Origin: Streptomyces vilmorinianum
GTDB lineage: Bacteria; Actinomycetota; Actinomycetes; Streptomycetales; Streptomycetaceae
DNA length: 64,000 bases
Direction of reading: 5' to 3'
Assembly (NCBI RefSeq): GCF_005517195.1
Contig: NZ_CP040244.1
Coordinates: 2,126,001-2,190,000 of the forward strand
Shown: positions 25,453 to 34,557 of the stretch, one piece after another
Numbering within the stretch: position 1 is the first letter of the stretch
Layout of the letters: every line of letters starts with the position of its first letter
Position numbers and translations under genes: made by a program
Notes under the pieces: generated by a model
Databases searched by the model: none
Told to the model about the DNA's origin: nothing
What the model saw: only the letters and a program-made list of their open reading frames with translations

Positions 25453-26336
25453 GGCGGCGGCCGGCCGCCCACCACCGTCACCGCCTCCGCGCCCGCCCGG
25501 CACCCGGCCTCCGCCGCCTCCACCGCGTCCGCACCCGCGAGCCGGGCCGCCAGGAACGCTCCCGTGAACGCGTCGCCCGCGCCCGTCGAGTCCACCGGGC
25601 GGACGGCCGGCGCCGCGACCCGGCCCGTGACCGAGCCGGCCTCGGCCACCACCGCGCCCTCGGCGCCCAGCGTGACCGCGACCAGCGGGAACGTACGGCT
25701 CAACGCCTCCGCCGCCGCCACCGGTTCCGCGCACCCGGTCAGCAGCCGGGCCTCGTCGGCGTTCGGGAACAGGGCCCGCGCGCCCTGGGCCGCGGTCAGG
25801 AACCGATCCGCCCCCAGCCGCTTCAGGAACCCCGCGGAGGCCGGGTCCACACTCACCGGAATCCCCGCCTCCCGCGCGCCCCGCAGCGCCCTCAGCGCGG
25901 TCGCGCGGCTCGGCGCGGCGAAGAAGAGATACCCGGACAGATGCAGATGCGCCGTTCCGTCGAGGAACGCGTCGGCCCAGTCGGCGGGGGAGAGACGCAG
26001 CGCCGCCCCGCTGTCGGTCAGGAACGTGCGCTCGGCGCTCGCGTCGACCAGGGAGATCACCGTCGCCGTGGTGGCGTCCGCGTCCATGACCAGCATCGGC
26101 CGAACGCCCGCCCGGCGCAGCGCCCGGTCGTGCCACCCGGCCTCGTCCGCGCCCACCCGCCCGAGCAGCCGCACCTGCCCGCAGCCCGAACGCGCCGCCC
26201 AGCAGGCCGCGTTGGCCCCCGCCCCGCCCGGCAGCCGCCGGATCTCGGCGGCCGTGTCCGTGGCCGGTGCGAGCGGGGTCCCGTGCCGGGCCACGACGTC
26301 GGTGACCACGTCCCCGACGACCAGGAGCCCGGTCAC
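25449..26336 (-). CDS. psuK: PfkB carbohydrate kinase, probable pseudouridine kinase
   Basis: 295 residues, ribokinase/PfkB fold. Signature 1 LPGGAGANAACWAARSG is near residues 34-50 and signature 2 VDSTGAGDAFTGAFLAARL near 243-261, with the catalytic Asp in GAGD. Specificity is inferred from context: the GTG overlaps the stop of psuG by four bases, and kinase plus glycosidase are the standard pair that turns pseudouridine into uracil and ribose 5-phosphate. Another nucleoside kinase role is possible. No transporter gene is adjacent. Confidence 0.82.
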   Translation of the reverse strand: MTGLLVVGDVVTDVVARHGTPLAPATDTAAEIRRLPGGAGANAACWAARSGCGQVRLLGRVGADEAGWHDRALRRAGVRPMLVMDADATTATVISLVDASAERTFLTDSGAALRLSPADWADAFLDGTAHLHLSGYLFFAAPSRATALRALRGAREAGIPVSVDPASAGFLKRLGADRFLTAAQGARALFPNADEARLLTGCAEPVAAAEALSRTFPLVAVTLGAEGAVVAEAGSVTGRVAAPAVRPVDSTGAGDAFTGAFLAARLAGADAVEAAEAGCRAGAEAVTVVGGRPPP

Positions 26337-27244
26337 GCCCGGCCGTGGTACGCCGTCGCGATCCGCGCCGCGAGCCGCACGTTGCCGCGCACCGCCGCCA
26401 GGTTGGCCTCCAGGGACGCCCCGTCGGTGTGCACCGTCAGATACTCGAGCAGGAACGGCGTCACGGCCTGGCCGGTGATCCCCTTCTCCTTCGCCGCCGC
26501 GAGGCCCTGCGCGAGGACCCGGTCGTGCAGCGCCGGATCCAGCTGGTCGGCCACCGGCACCGGGTTCGCGACGATCAGCGCGGAGTACGGCTCGCCCAGC
26601 TCGTCCTGGGTCCGTATCACGCCCGCCACCTCCTCGGGCGTCCGCAGCGTCCAGTCGACCGGCTCTCCCGAGGAGGCCAGATAGAACCCGGGGAAGCGCT
26701 CCGTCCCGTACCCCACGACCGTCACGCCCAGGGTCTCCAGGCGCTGCAGCGTCGCCGGGACGTCGAGGATCGACTTGATCCCCGCGCACACCACCGTGAT
26801 CCCGACCCGGGAGAGCAGCCGCAGGTCCGCCGACTCGTCCTGCGTCTCGTGCCACTCCCGGTGCACCCCGCCGAGCCCGCCGGTCGCGAAGACCCGTATG
26901 CCGACCGAGTCCGCCAGCCACGCCGTCGCCGAGACCGTCGTCGCTCCCGTCGCCCCGGCTGCGAGCGCGGGCGCCAGATCGCGGTGGCCCAGCTTCCGTA
27001 CCGCCGGATCCTCGGCGATCCGGGCCAACCGGTCCTCGTCCAGGCCGACATGGGCCGTGCCGTCGACGACGGCGATCGTGGCGGGCACGGCGCCGCCGTC
27101 CCGTACCAGCGCCTCCAGCTCCCGGGCCACGGCCAGATTGCGCGGGCGCGGCAGGCCGTGGGCGATGATCGTGGACTCCAGCGCGACGACGGGACGGCCC
27201 TCGTGGAGCGCCTCCCGTACCTCTTCGGACACCTGTGTGGACAT
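26333..27244 (-). CDS. psuG: pseudouridine-5'-phosphate glycosidase
   Basis: 303 residues, full length for PsuG. Family motifs are clear: VALESTIIAHGLPRPRNLAVA near residues 20-40, VPATIAVVDGTAHVGL, a central FATGGLGGVHRE near 130-142, CAGIKSILDVPATLQRLETLGV near 155-176 (with catalytic Lys), and LIVANPVPVADQLD near 230. It cleaves pseudouridine 5'-phosphate to uracil and ribose 5-phosphate, reversibly. The ATG at 27244 puts the conserved N-terminus in place. It is upstream of and coupled to the kinase gene. Confidence 0.95.
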   Translation of the reverse strand: MSTQVSEEVREALHEGRPVVALESTIIAHGLPRPRNLAVARELEALVRDGGAVPATIAVVDGTAHVGLDEDRLARIAEDPAVRKLGHRDLAPALAAGATGATTVSATAWLADSVGIRVFATGGLGGVHREWHETQDESADLRLLSRVGITVVCAGIKSILDVPATLQRLETLGVTVVGYGTERFPGFYLASSGEPVDWTLRTPEEVAGVIRTQDELGEPYSALIVANPVPVADQLDPALHDRVLAQGLAAAKEKGITGQAVTPFLLEYLTVHTDGASLEANLAAVRGNVRLAARIATAYHGRA

Positions 27245-27293
27245 GTCCCATCTCTGGCGCAACCGCAGACCCCCCAAACCTCGGTGGCGACCT

Positions 27294-28427
27294 TCAGCCA
27301 CAGCGCGACAGACCGGGCAGCCGTGCGGCGTCCACCACCTGGATCACCGGCCGGGAGCCGGAGGCCTTGGCGTTGCCCACGCTGTACGCGACGGCCAGCG
27401 CACCGCCTCTGGCCTGCGCGTAGCCGTACGCCGGGGTGATCCGCGCGTATGATCCCGAGCCGAGGTCCAGGGCGTAGGAGGTCTCCGGGGTGCGCCAGGT
27501 GACCAGACGGCCGCTGATCCGCAGCTGGTCCATGCCGTCGACGGCCGGGGACGTGGTCACGACCGCCGCCGGCCGCGCGTCCCCCGTCCGCCACACCATC
27601 AGCCGGGGCTCGGTCTCGCCTCGCACCCAGGCCCAGGTGCCGCCGTCGGAGACGACGGAGCGGATGTCCCGGAGCGCGGCCAACGGGCCGGGCAGTGCGG
27701 CGGGCCGTCCGGTCGCCAGGGAGACGGCGGCCAGCCGCGTCCCGGAGCCCGTCGATTCGCGCCACACCAGCAGCGCGCCCGCGGCGAAGGGGGTGTCCAT
27801 CACCCCGGTGTGCAGGGCGCGCGGGGCGCCACCTGCGGCAGGGGCCGCGTACACGGTCGCCTTGCCGTCGCCGGAGCCCTGCGCCCAGTGGACGGTGCCG
27901 TCACGGACGACGGGCTGGGGGAGCGGGCCCGGCCGGTCGGCGCGGGCGAGCCGCCGCGCCTGTCCCGTGCCGGCATCCCAGACGTACAGACTCCACGGGC
28001 TGTCGAGGGTCCGTCCTTCGAGGATCGCGAACGCGGCCCACCGCCGGCCGTCGAAGTCGGCCGCGAGCAGCTGGTGTTCGACGGGGTCGGCGAGGGCGAG
28101 CAGGGTGCGCGGCGCCTTGCTCGTGAGCACCAGCGCGGCCCGGCGGCGGTCGGCGCCGGTGAGCTGCACGGCGGTCCAGCCGGGGCCGGCGTCGGTGAGA
28201 GCCGCCCGCTCGCCGGCCGGTGTCCGCAGCTCGCCCGCGTCGAGCGCGGCGCGCCAGGCGGCGGGCAGCCCCACCTCGCACGCGGCGGCGAGCGCGCGCG
28301 GCCGCGGTGCCGGGGCGGATGTCCTGCCGGGCGTCGGATCGGGGGCGGGCCGCGCCGACGAGCATCCCGCGAGCAGGACGCCCGTCAGCAGCAGGGCCAG
28401 GGCGCAGGACCTACCAGACGTAACCAC
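27294..28427 (-). CDS. secreted lipoprotein with beta-propeller-like repeats
   Basis: 377 residues. The signal peptide ends in the lipobox LLAGC at about residues 18-22, followed by a Pro/Ala/Thr-rich linker. The remaining 320 residues consist of alternating short strands with W-rich turns (FDGRRWAAFAI, SPWSLYVWDAG, TVHWAQG, GTWAWVRGE, RLVTWRTPE), a pattern typical of beta-propellers. Two Cys are left (AACEVG and the C-terminal SRCG) and may bond. The GTG start overlaps the 3' end of the preceding gene by 17 bases, so the two are coupled and perhaps work together outside the membrane. Confidence 0.75.
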   Translation of the reverse strand: MVTSGRSCALALLLTGVLLAGCSSARPAPDPTPGRTSAPAPRPRALAAACEVGLPAAWRAALDAGELRTPAGERAALTDAGPGWTAVQLTGADRRRAALVLTSKAPRTLLALADPVEHQLLAADFDGRRWAAFAILEGRTLDSPWSLYVWDAGTGQARRLARADRPGPLPQPVVRDGTVHWAQGSGDGKATVYAAPAAGGAPRALHTGVMDTPFAAGALLVWRESTGSGTRLAAVSLATGRPAALPGPLAALRDIRSVVSDGGTWAWVRGETEPRLMVWRTGDARPAAVVTTSPAVDGMDQLRISGRLVTWRTPETSYALDLGSGSYARITPAYGYAQARGGALAVAYSVGNAKASGSRPVIQVVDAARLPGLSRCG

Positions 28428-29307
28428 GGCCGCCCATGATGGTCGTGATGGTGTCGGACGAGATGTGCGCCGACTTGGGGACCGAGCCCGCCCACGAGAT
28501 CACGCTCGTGCTGACCCCGCCCACCGGATCGAGGTAGTTGACCTGCCCGGCGGCCGTGTCGGTGTTGTAGCCGTCGATCGCGACCCAGTGGAATATCTCG
28601 ATGTTGGGGTGGCCGACGAGGTGCGGGCCGCCCGGTACCTCCCAGGCGTTGCCGGCGATGGCGTAGTCGTTGTCGGTGTTGTGGGTGATGTGCTGCCTGA
28701 AGTTCGCCTTGTCGGTGGCCGTCGGGGTGTACGGCAGCGCCTTCGGTACGTAACCGGCGCCCGGCAGCCGGTGGTTCAGCGCGTCGGCCATCGGATAGCC
28801 GGTCGGGCTGGGGACGTTGATGTTGATGCCGTACCAGGCGGTGCCGTTGCCGGTCGTCTTCAGGAGGGTCGCGGCGTCCTGCTGCGAGCGGCCCGCGACC
28901 TCGTCGTGCGCGGACTGGGTGATCACGAGGGTGGCCGGGCCGCACCAGTAGGAGGTCTTCTGCGACTGGTGGAGGCCGCCGGAGAGCTTGTAGCCGGCGA
29001 GCGCCGCCTGGGCGCGCACGCCGTCGTACGCGCTGCTCGCCTCCGCCTGTTTGGCGGCGCTCAGTCTCCGCTGCGCGGGGGTGAGGCGCTGCGGGCCGAG
29101 GGTGTCGTGGGCGGCCTTGTAGGAGGCTCCGGGGGCCAGGGGCTCGACGGCCATGGGTTCGGCGGCCACGGGCTCGGCCACGGGTTCGGCCACGGGTTCG
29201 GGGGCCACCGGCTCGGCGGCCAGGGCGGCGGGGGCGGCCGCGGCGGCCGCGAGCAGCGCCGCGGCGGTCAGGGCGGCGGTACGCAGAAGGAAGGCTGACG
29301 CCGGCAT
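28411..29307 (-). CDS. secreted papain-like (C39-type) cysteine protease-like protein
   Basis: 298 residues: Sec signal peptide (1-31, ending in ALAAE), an unusual repeat of PVAEPVAEPVAAEP (about 37-52), a helical linker, and a C39-like domain. Putative nucleophile Cys122 lies in SYWCGPATLVI, the His in IFHWVAIDGYN near residue 235, and the Asp in YLDPVGG near 255. The domain order and spacing fit Peptidase_C39-like proteins, which include ABC-independent secreted forms. Substrate unknown. It lies upstream of and overlaps the lipoprotein gene. Confidence 0.8.
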   Translation of the reverse strand: MPASAFLLRTAALTAAALLAAAAAAPAALAAEPVAPEPVAEPVAEPVAAEPMAVEPLAPGASYKAAHDTLGPQRLTPAQRRLSAAKQAEASSAYDGVRAQAALAGYKLSGGLHQSQKTSYWCGPATLVITQSAHDEVAGRSQQDAATLLKTTGNGTAWYGININVPSPTGYPMADALNHRLPGAGYVPKALPYTPTATDKANFRQHITHNTDNDYAIAGNAWEVPGGPHLVGHPNIEIFHWVAIDGYNTDTAAGQVNYLDPVGGVSTSVISWAGSVPKSAHISSDTITTIMGGRGYVW

Positions 29308-29521
29308 CGCACTCTCCTGTCGAAGGTGGGGGAGGAGTTCAGGGGGAGTTTGACGCGCACACGCCAGGCTCGACAGGGGGCTCGGTGGATTGCCTCCGAC
29401 CAACATTGGGCGCACCAAAGGCGCCTCTCGTGACCAGCGGGGACATCGGTTCGTCACCTGTTTCGCCGGCCCGGTTTTCGGCGCCACGGAGTCGTGACGC
29501 CGGGCTCGGTGGCGTGCGCGT

Positions 29522-30330
29522 ATGAGCGATTCCGCCCCCGAAGGGGCCGAGGTGTCCATTCGTCACTTCTACGACGACCTCGCCGCCGACTACGACCTGA
29601 TGTACGCCGATTGGGGTGCGAGCGTCGCGAACCAGGGGGGCGGCGCTCGACCGGATCACCGCCGAACAGCTCGGAACGGGTGCTTCCGAATCCTCGTACG
29701 GGGTTCTCGACTGCGCCTGCGGAATCGGTACCCAGGCCCTCGGTCTGGCCGCGCGAGGGCACCTGGTCACCGGCACGGACCTCAGCCCGCGCGCCGTCGC
29801 CCGCGCCGCGCGCGAGGCCGGCCGCCGGGGGGTGCCCTTCACCGCCGCGGGCGCCGCGGACATGCGCGCCCTGCCCTTCGCCGACGCCTCCTTCGACGTG
29901 CTCGTCTGCGCCGACAACTCCCTTCCGCATCTGCTCACGCCCGCGGACGTCCAGGCCGCGCTGGGCGAGATGCGGCGCGTACTCACCCCCCGGTGGCCTG
30001 CTGATTCTCTCCACACGGCCCTACGACGAACTGCTCCGCGAGCGCCCCGTCTCGACCCCGCCGACCGTGCGGACCGGCCCCGAGGGGCGGACGATCACCT
30101 TCCAGCTCTGGTACTGGCACGAGGACGGCGAGCACGACGACCTGGAGCTCTTCCAGCTCCGGCCAGACGGCTCCGGCTGGGCCACGACAGTGCGCCGCGC
30201 GACCTACCGGGCGCTTCGCCGGAGCCGTACTTCGGATTTCGTCGCCGACGCCGGATTCGGGGAAGTCGCCTGGTCGGAGCCGGAACGGAGCGGCTTCTTC
30301 CAGCCGGTCCTGACCGCGAGACGGCCCTGA
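29522..30330 (+). pseudogene. SAM-dependent methyltransferase broken by two homopolymer frameshifts
   Basis: Three frames must be joined to give one methyltransferase of about 268 residues. Frame from 29522: FYDDLAADYDLMYADWG. It shifts at the G6 run near 29635 to LDCACGIGTQALGLAARG (motif I) and MRALPFADASFDVLVCAD. It shifts again at the C6 run near 29985 to GGLLILSTRPYDELL and the C-terminal FQPVLTARRP. Removing one base from each six-base run restores a continuous frame. This could be real decay or assembly error; both runs are G/C homopolymers. The intergenic sequence 29308-29521 shows no gene. Confidence 0.82.
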
Positions 30331-30352
30331 GCCCCCACTACAGTCACCGCCC

Positions 30353-30709
30353 ATGACGACACACGACCAGCCCTCCTTCGCCGTCCACATCCCCGACGCG
30401 GACCTGGAGCCGGAGCCGCTCGACCCCGCGCAGATCGTCGCGGGCACGCCCGAGGTGACCGGCAAGGTCCTGTGGGAGTCCGCCGACGGCAAGCAGCTGC
30501 GCGGCATCTGGCAGATCACGCCCGGAGTGGTGACCGACACGGAGGCCGACGAGCTCTTCGTCGTGGTCAGCGGCCGCGCCACGGTCGCCGTCGAAGGGGG
30601 CGACACGATGGAGATCGGGCCCGGCGACGCCTGTGTGCTGCGCGAGGGGGACCGGACCACCTGGACGGTCCACGAGACACTGCGCAAGGCGTACCACATC
30701 AGCCTCTAG
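30353..30709 (+). CDS. small cupin-domain protein
   Basis: 118 residues, a cupin_3-like (DUF861) barrel: GIWQITPGVVTDTEADELFVVVSG (about 50-73) with Glu but few His, then MEIGPGDACVLREGDRTTWTVHETLRKAYHI (about 84-114). The missing His triad suggests that it does not bind metal in the usual way. TACAGT lies eight bases before the ATG, so the mRNA may be leaderless. It follows the frameshifted methyltransferase by 22 bases. The next gene begins 241 bases on, and that gap holds nothing I can name. Confidence 0.82.
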   Translation: MTTHDQPSFAVHIPDADLEPEPLDPAQIVAGTPEVTGKVLWESADGKQLRGIWQITPGVVTDTEADELFVVVSGRATVAVEGGDTMEIGPGDACVLREGDRTTWTVHETLRKAYHISL

Positions 30710-30950
30710 AGGGGGCGCCCCGACGGGGAGCCGAAGGGAGAGTCCAGGGTCTGGTAGGAAGGTTTCCTGTCGGATAGCATCCCGGGCAGCGGCTTGGCGC
30801 GGCGCCCGTTCCCCCGGGCGTGACGCGCTCAGCGAGAGCTCTGACCCGGCCGCGGAGCACCGCACGCCCTCCTGCCCGACCCCGGGCGGGAGGCGATGCT
30901 CCGCACCGCCGTCCAGCTCTCGCCGACCCCTCAGGCCAGGGAGCCCAGGT

Positions 30951-32282
30951 ATGCGCCTGTACGCCTCCGCCCCACCACGCCGCACCACCTCTCTCCTCCT
31001 CACCGCCGTCCTGCTGCTGATCGGCGGCCTGCTGCTCGCCTACCCGGGCCGGGCCGGAGCGGCCGCCGACCCGCTCATCTCGCGCGGCAAGCCCGCCACC
31101 TCCTCCTCCGTCGAGGACTCCACCTTCGGCCCGGCCAAGGCCTTCGACGGCGACCCGGCCACCCGCTGGGCCAGCGCCGAGGGCTCCGATCCGCAGTGGA
31201 TCAAGGTCGACCTCGGCGCCGGCCCCTCCGTCTCGCGCGTACGCCTCTCCTGGGAGGTCGCCTACGCCAAGGCCTACCGCGTGGAGATCTCCGCCGACAA
31301 CGCCACCTGGACCCGGCTCGCCACCGAGACCGCCGGAAACGGCGGCACCGACGACTGGACCGGACTCACCGGCAAGGGACGCTTCCTGCGCGTGTACGGG
31401 ACCGCGCGCGGCACCTCGTACGGCTACTCCCTCTACGAAGTAGAGGTCTACGGCACCCTCGACAGCGGGCCCCCGCCCTCCGGTGCCTTCACCGTCGTCG
31501 CGGCCGGAGACATCGCCGCCCAGTGCACGGCCTCCAGCAGCTCCTGCGCCCACCCCAAGACCGCCGCCCTGGCCCAGCGGATCAACCCGAGGTTCTACCT
31601 CACGATGGGCGACAACCAGTACGACGACGCCCTGCTGTCCGACTTCCGCGCCTACTACGACAAGACCTGGGGCGTCTTCAAGGACCGCACCCGGCCCGTC
31701 CCCGGCAACCACGAGACCTACGACCCGGCCGGCCCGCTCGCCGGCTACAAGGCGTACTTCGGCGCGATCGCCTACCCCCAGGGCAAGCCGTACTACAGCT
31801 ACGACGAGGGCAACTGGCACTTCATCGCCCTCGACTCCAACTCCTTCGACGACCCGACCCAGATCCAGTGGCTCAAGGACGACCTCGCCCGGAACACGAA
31901 GGGCTGCGTCGCCGCCTACTACCACCACCCGCTCTACTCCTCCGGCGGCCACGGCAACGACCCCGTCTCCAAGCCCGTCTGGCAGATTCTCCACGGCGCC
32001 AAGGCCGACCTCGTCCTCAACGGACACGACCACCACTACGAGCGCTTCGCGCCGCAGGACCCGTACGGGCGGGCCACCGCCGACGGCATCGTCGAGATCG
32101 TCGGCGGCATGGGCGGAGCCGAGCCCTACCCGATCGAGACGGTCCAGCCGAACAGTCAGAAGCGCATCAGCGGCACCTACGGCGTGCTGAAGCTGGACTT
32201 CACCGATACGACGTACACCTGGCAGTACGTCGGCACCGACGGCCAGGTCAAGGACTCCGGTCCGACCTACACCTGCCACTGA
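30951..32282 (+). CDS. secreted discoidin-domain metallophosphoesterase
   Basis: 443 residues. Signal sequence/membrane segment about 12-35, then an F5/8 type C (discoidin, carbohydrate-binding) domain about 45-155 (RGKPATSSSVED, FDGDPATRWAS), then a calcineurin-like phosphoesterase: AAGDIA near 183, MGDNQYDD near 215, PGNHETY near 247, YYHHPLYSSGGHG near 323 and NGHDHHYERF near 360. All five metal-ligand blocks are present. It probably hydrolyses extracellular phosphoesters while bound to glycan. The stop overlaps the next ATG, so it heads a three-gene operon. Confidence 0.93.
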   Translation: MRLYASAPPRRTTSLLLTAVLLLIGGLLLAYPGRAGAAADPLISRGKPATSSSVEDSTFGPAKAFDGDPATRWASAEGSDPQWIKVDLGAGPSVSRVRLSWEVAYAKAYRVEISADNATWTRLATETAGNGGTDDWTGLTGKGRFLRVYGTARGTSYGYSLYEVEVYGTLDSGPPPSGAFTVVAAGDIAAQCTASSSSCAHPKTAALAQRINPRFYLTMGDNQYDDALLSDFRAYYDKTWGVFKDRTRPVPGNHETYDPAGPLAGYKAYFGAIAYPQGKPYYSYDEGNWHFIALDSNSFDDPTQIQWLKDDLARNTKGCVAAYYHHPLYSSGGHGNDPVSKPVWQILHGAKADLVLNGHDHHYERFAPQDPYGRATADGIVEIVGGMGGAEPYPIETVQPNSQKRISGTYGVLKLDFTDTTYTWQYVGTDGQVKDSGPTYTCH

Positions 32283-33538
32283 TGTACCTGGCGACCACCG
32301 GTCGCCCCGACGCGCCGCCGCCCCGCACCGGGGCGGGGCGGCGCGTCGGCGGCACCGTCCTCGCGCTCGGCACGGTCAGCCTGGTCACCGACATCTCCTC
32401 GGAGATGGTGACGGCCGTGCTCCCCCTCTACCTCGTCCTCGGACTCGGCCTCACCCCGCTCCAGTTCGGCTTCCTGGACGGCCTCTTCAACGGTGCGACC
32501 GCGCTCGTACGACTCCTCGGCGGCCACGCGGCCGACCGCGGCGGCCGGTACAAACGCGTCGCCGGGCTCGGCTACGCCCTGTCCGCCTGCTCCCGCCTCG
32601 GCCTGCTCCTCGCCGGCGGCGCGACGGGCGGGATCGCGGCGGCGCTCGCCGCGGACCGCCTCGGCAAGGGCATCCGGACCGCCCCGCGCGACGCGCTGAT
32701 CACGCTCAGCGGCCCGCCCGAAGACCTGGGCCGCGCCTTCGGCGTCCACCGGGCGATGGACACGACCGGCGCCCTGCTCGGCCCCCTGGCGGCCTTCGCC
32801 CTGCTGTGGGCGACCGCGGACGCGTACGACGCGGTGTTCGTCGTGAGCTTCTGCACGGGCGTGCTCGGTGTGGTGCTCCTGGTGGTGCTCGTGCCCGGCG
32901 GACAGGCGGCCCCCGAAGCGGGTGGTGGCCCACGTCCTCGGGCCCGTGCTCCGCTCGCCCCGCTGCGCTCGGCCGCGTACCGTCGGATCCTCGGCGCGAC
33001 CGCCCTGCTCGGGGCCGTCACCGTCGGGGACGCCTTCGTCTATCTGCTGCTGCAGCGGCGGTTCGACCTGGCCGTCACCTGGTTCCCGTTCCTGCCCCTG
33101 GGCGCCGCGGCCGCGTATCTGCTGCTCGCTGTCCCGGCCGGACGCCTGGCCGACCGGATCGGACGCCGCCGCCCCTTTCTGTACGGGCACGGTGCACTGC
33201 TCCTCGCGTACAGCCTGCTGCTCGCACCTGGCCCCGGACCGCTCCTGCTCGGGCTCGTCCTCGGGCTGCTCGGGGTCTTCTACGCCGCCACCGACGGGGT
33301 CCTGATGGCGCTGACCGGCCCCCTGCTGCCGGCCGGGCGGCGAGCGAGCGGACTCGCGCTCGTCCAGACCGTCCAGGCGCTGGCCCGGCTTGTCGCGGCG
33401 ACCGGGTTCGGGGCCGCATGGACGCTCTGGGGCCCCTCGACCGCCCTTGCCCTGGCCCTCGCCGGCCTCACGGCCGCCCTCGTGTGCGCCGTCCGTCTGC
33501 TGCCCGACACCCCGCCTTCGGAAGGGTCTCCGACATGA
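32282..33538 (+). CDS. MFS transporter
   Basis: 418 residues with about 12 hydrophobic helices and a typical A-motif region (GGHAADRGGRYKRVAG, about residue 80). The early DISSEMVTAVLPLYLVL segment and LGKGIRTAPRDALI near 125 are characteristic of a subgroup of MFS proteins often annotated as MFS permeases near phosphatase genes. The start overlaps the phosphoesterase stop and its own stop overlaps the next start (ATGA), so the three genes are coupled. Export or import of a phosphatase product is plausible but unproven. Confidence 0.88.
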   Translation: MYLATTGRPDAPPPRTGAGRRVGGTVLALGTVSLVTDISSEMVTAVLPLYLVLGLGLTPLQFGFLDGLFNGATALVRLLGGHAADRGGRYKRVAGLGYALSACSRLGLLLAGGATGGIAAALAADRLGKGIRTAPRDALITLSGPPEDLGRAFGVHRAMDTTGALLGPLAAFALLWATADAYDAVFVVSFCTGVLGVVLLVVLVPGGQAAPEAGGGPRPRARAPLAPLRSAAYRRILGATALLGAVTVGDAFVYLLLQRRFDLAVTWFPFLPLGAAAAYLLLAVPAGRLADRIGRRRPFLYGHGALLLAYSLLLAPGPGPLLLGLVLGLLGVFYAATDGVLMALTGPLLPAGRRASGLALVQTVQALARLVAATGFGAAWTLWGPSTALALALAGLTAALVCAVRLLPDTPPSEGSPT

Positions 33539-34515
33539 ACACCCCCGCCCGCCTCTGGGTACTGGTCCTCGCCGTGCTCCTGCTCGGCGGCGGGGCGACG
33601 GCCTACACGCTCCGGGCGGCGGAGCGCACCACCGGCCGCACGGCCACCGCGGGCGGCGGCGAGCCGGCGTTCATCCTCGAAGGCTCCGCCGGCCGCCTCC
33701 ACTTCCGTGACACGGCGAGCGGCCGCATCGGCCGCGAGGGTCCGTCCGGAACCCCTGACTCCCGTACGGTCGGCGGCCCCCGCTGCGACCGCTTCCACGC
33801 CGCCGGGCCCACCGCGCTCTGCCTCCGGCGACGGCCGGGCGTACCCGCCCGCTCGTACGCGATCGTGCTCGACCGGCACCTGCGCGAACTGCGCCGGATC
33901 GCCCTGCCCGGCATCCCCAGCCGGGCCCGCGTCTCGGCCTCGGGGCAGATGCTCTCCTGGACCATGTTCGCGACCGGCGACTCCTACGCCGCGTCCGCGT
34001 TCTCCACCCGGACCTCGATCCTCGACCTGCGCACCGGCTACCTCGTGAAGAACATGGAACAGATCCCGCTCACCCTGTACGGCCGCCGCCACCACGCCCC
34101 CGACGTCAACTACTGGGGTGTCACCTTCACCCGCGACGACAACCGCTTCTACGCCACCGTCGCGACCGAGGGCCGCACGCACCTGGTCGAGGGCGACATG
34201 CGGAGGTGGTCGGCCAGGGCCGTACGCGAGAACGTCGAGTGCCCGTCGCTGTCACCGGACGACACCCGGGTCGCCTTCAAGAAGAAGGTCTCCGACGACC
34301 CGAAGGCCCCCTGGCGCCTGTACGTCCTCGACCTCCGCACCCTGCGCGAACACGCGGTCGCCGAACGCCGCAGCATCGACGACCAGGCGGCCTGGACGGA
34401 TGACGGAACCCTTGCCTACGCCCACGAGGGCGCCGTGTGGACCGTCCCGGCCGACGGCACCGGCGCGCCGCGGCGACTGGCGTCCGGCGCCACATCCCCG
34501 GTGGTCCTGCGCTGA
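33535..34515 (+). CDS. membrane-anchored TolB-like propeller protein
   Basis: 326 residues: one N-terminal hydrophobic helix (LWVLVLAVLLLGGGATAYTL) without lipobox, then a series of short strands in WD/TolB style (RVSASGQMLSWTMFATGD, CPSLSPDDTRVAFKKKV, DDQAAWTDDGTLAYAHEGAVWTVPADG). The PDxxxVAF and DxGTLAY-type repeats are typical of TolB-like propellers, which mediate protein contacts. It is the last member of the phosphoesterase-MFS operon. Its precise task is unknown. Confidence 0.8.
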   Translation: MNTPARLWVLVLAVLLLGGGATAYTLRAAERTTGRTATAGGGEPAFILEGSAGRLHFRDTASGRIGREGPSGTPDSRTVGGPRCDRFHAAGPTALCLRRRPGVPARSYAIVLDRHLRELRRIALPGIPSRARVSASGQMLSWTMFATGDSYAASAFSTRTSILDLRTGYLVKNMEQIPLTLYGRRHHAPDVNYWGVTFTRDDNRFYATVATEGRTHLVEGDMRRWSARAVRENVECPSLSPDDTRVAFKKKVSDDPKAPWRLYVLDLRTLREHAVAERRSIDDQAAWTDDGTLAYAHEGAVWTVPADGTGAPRRLASGATSPVVLR

Positions 34516-34557
34516 GAGGAGACGGATCCTCCAGGGGGGAGCGACGGACCCAGGGCC

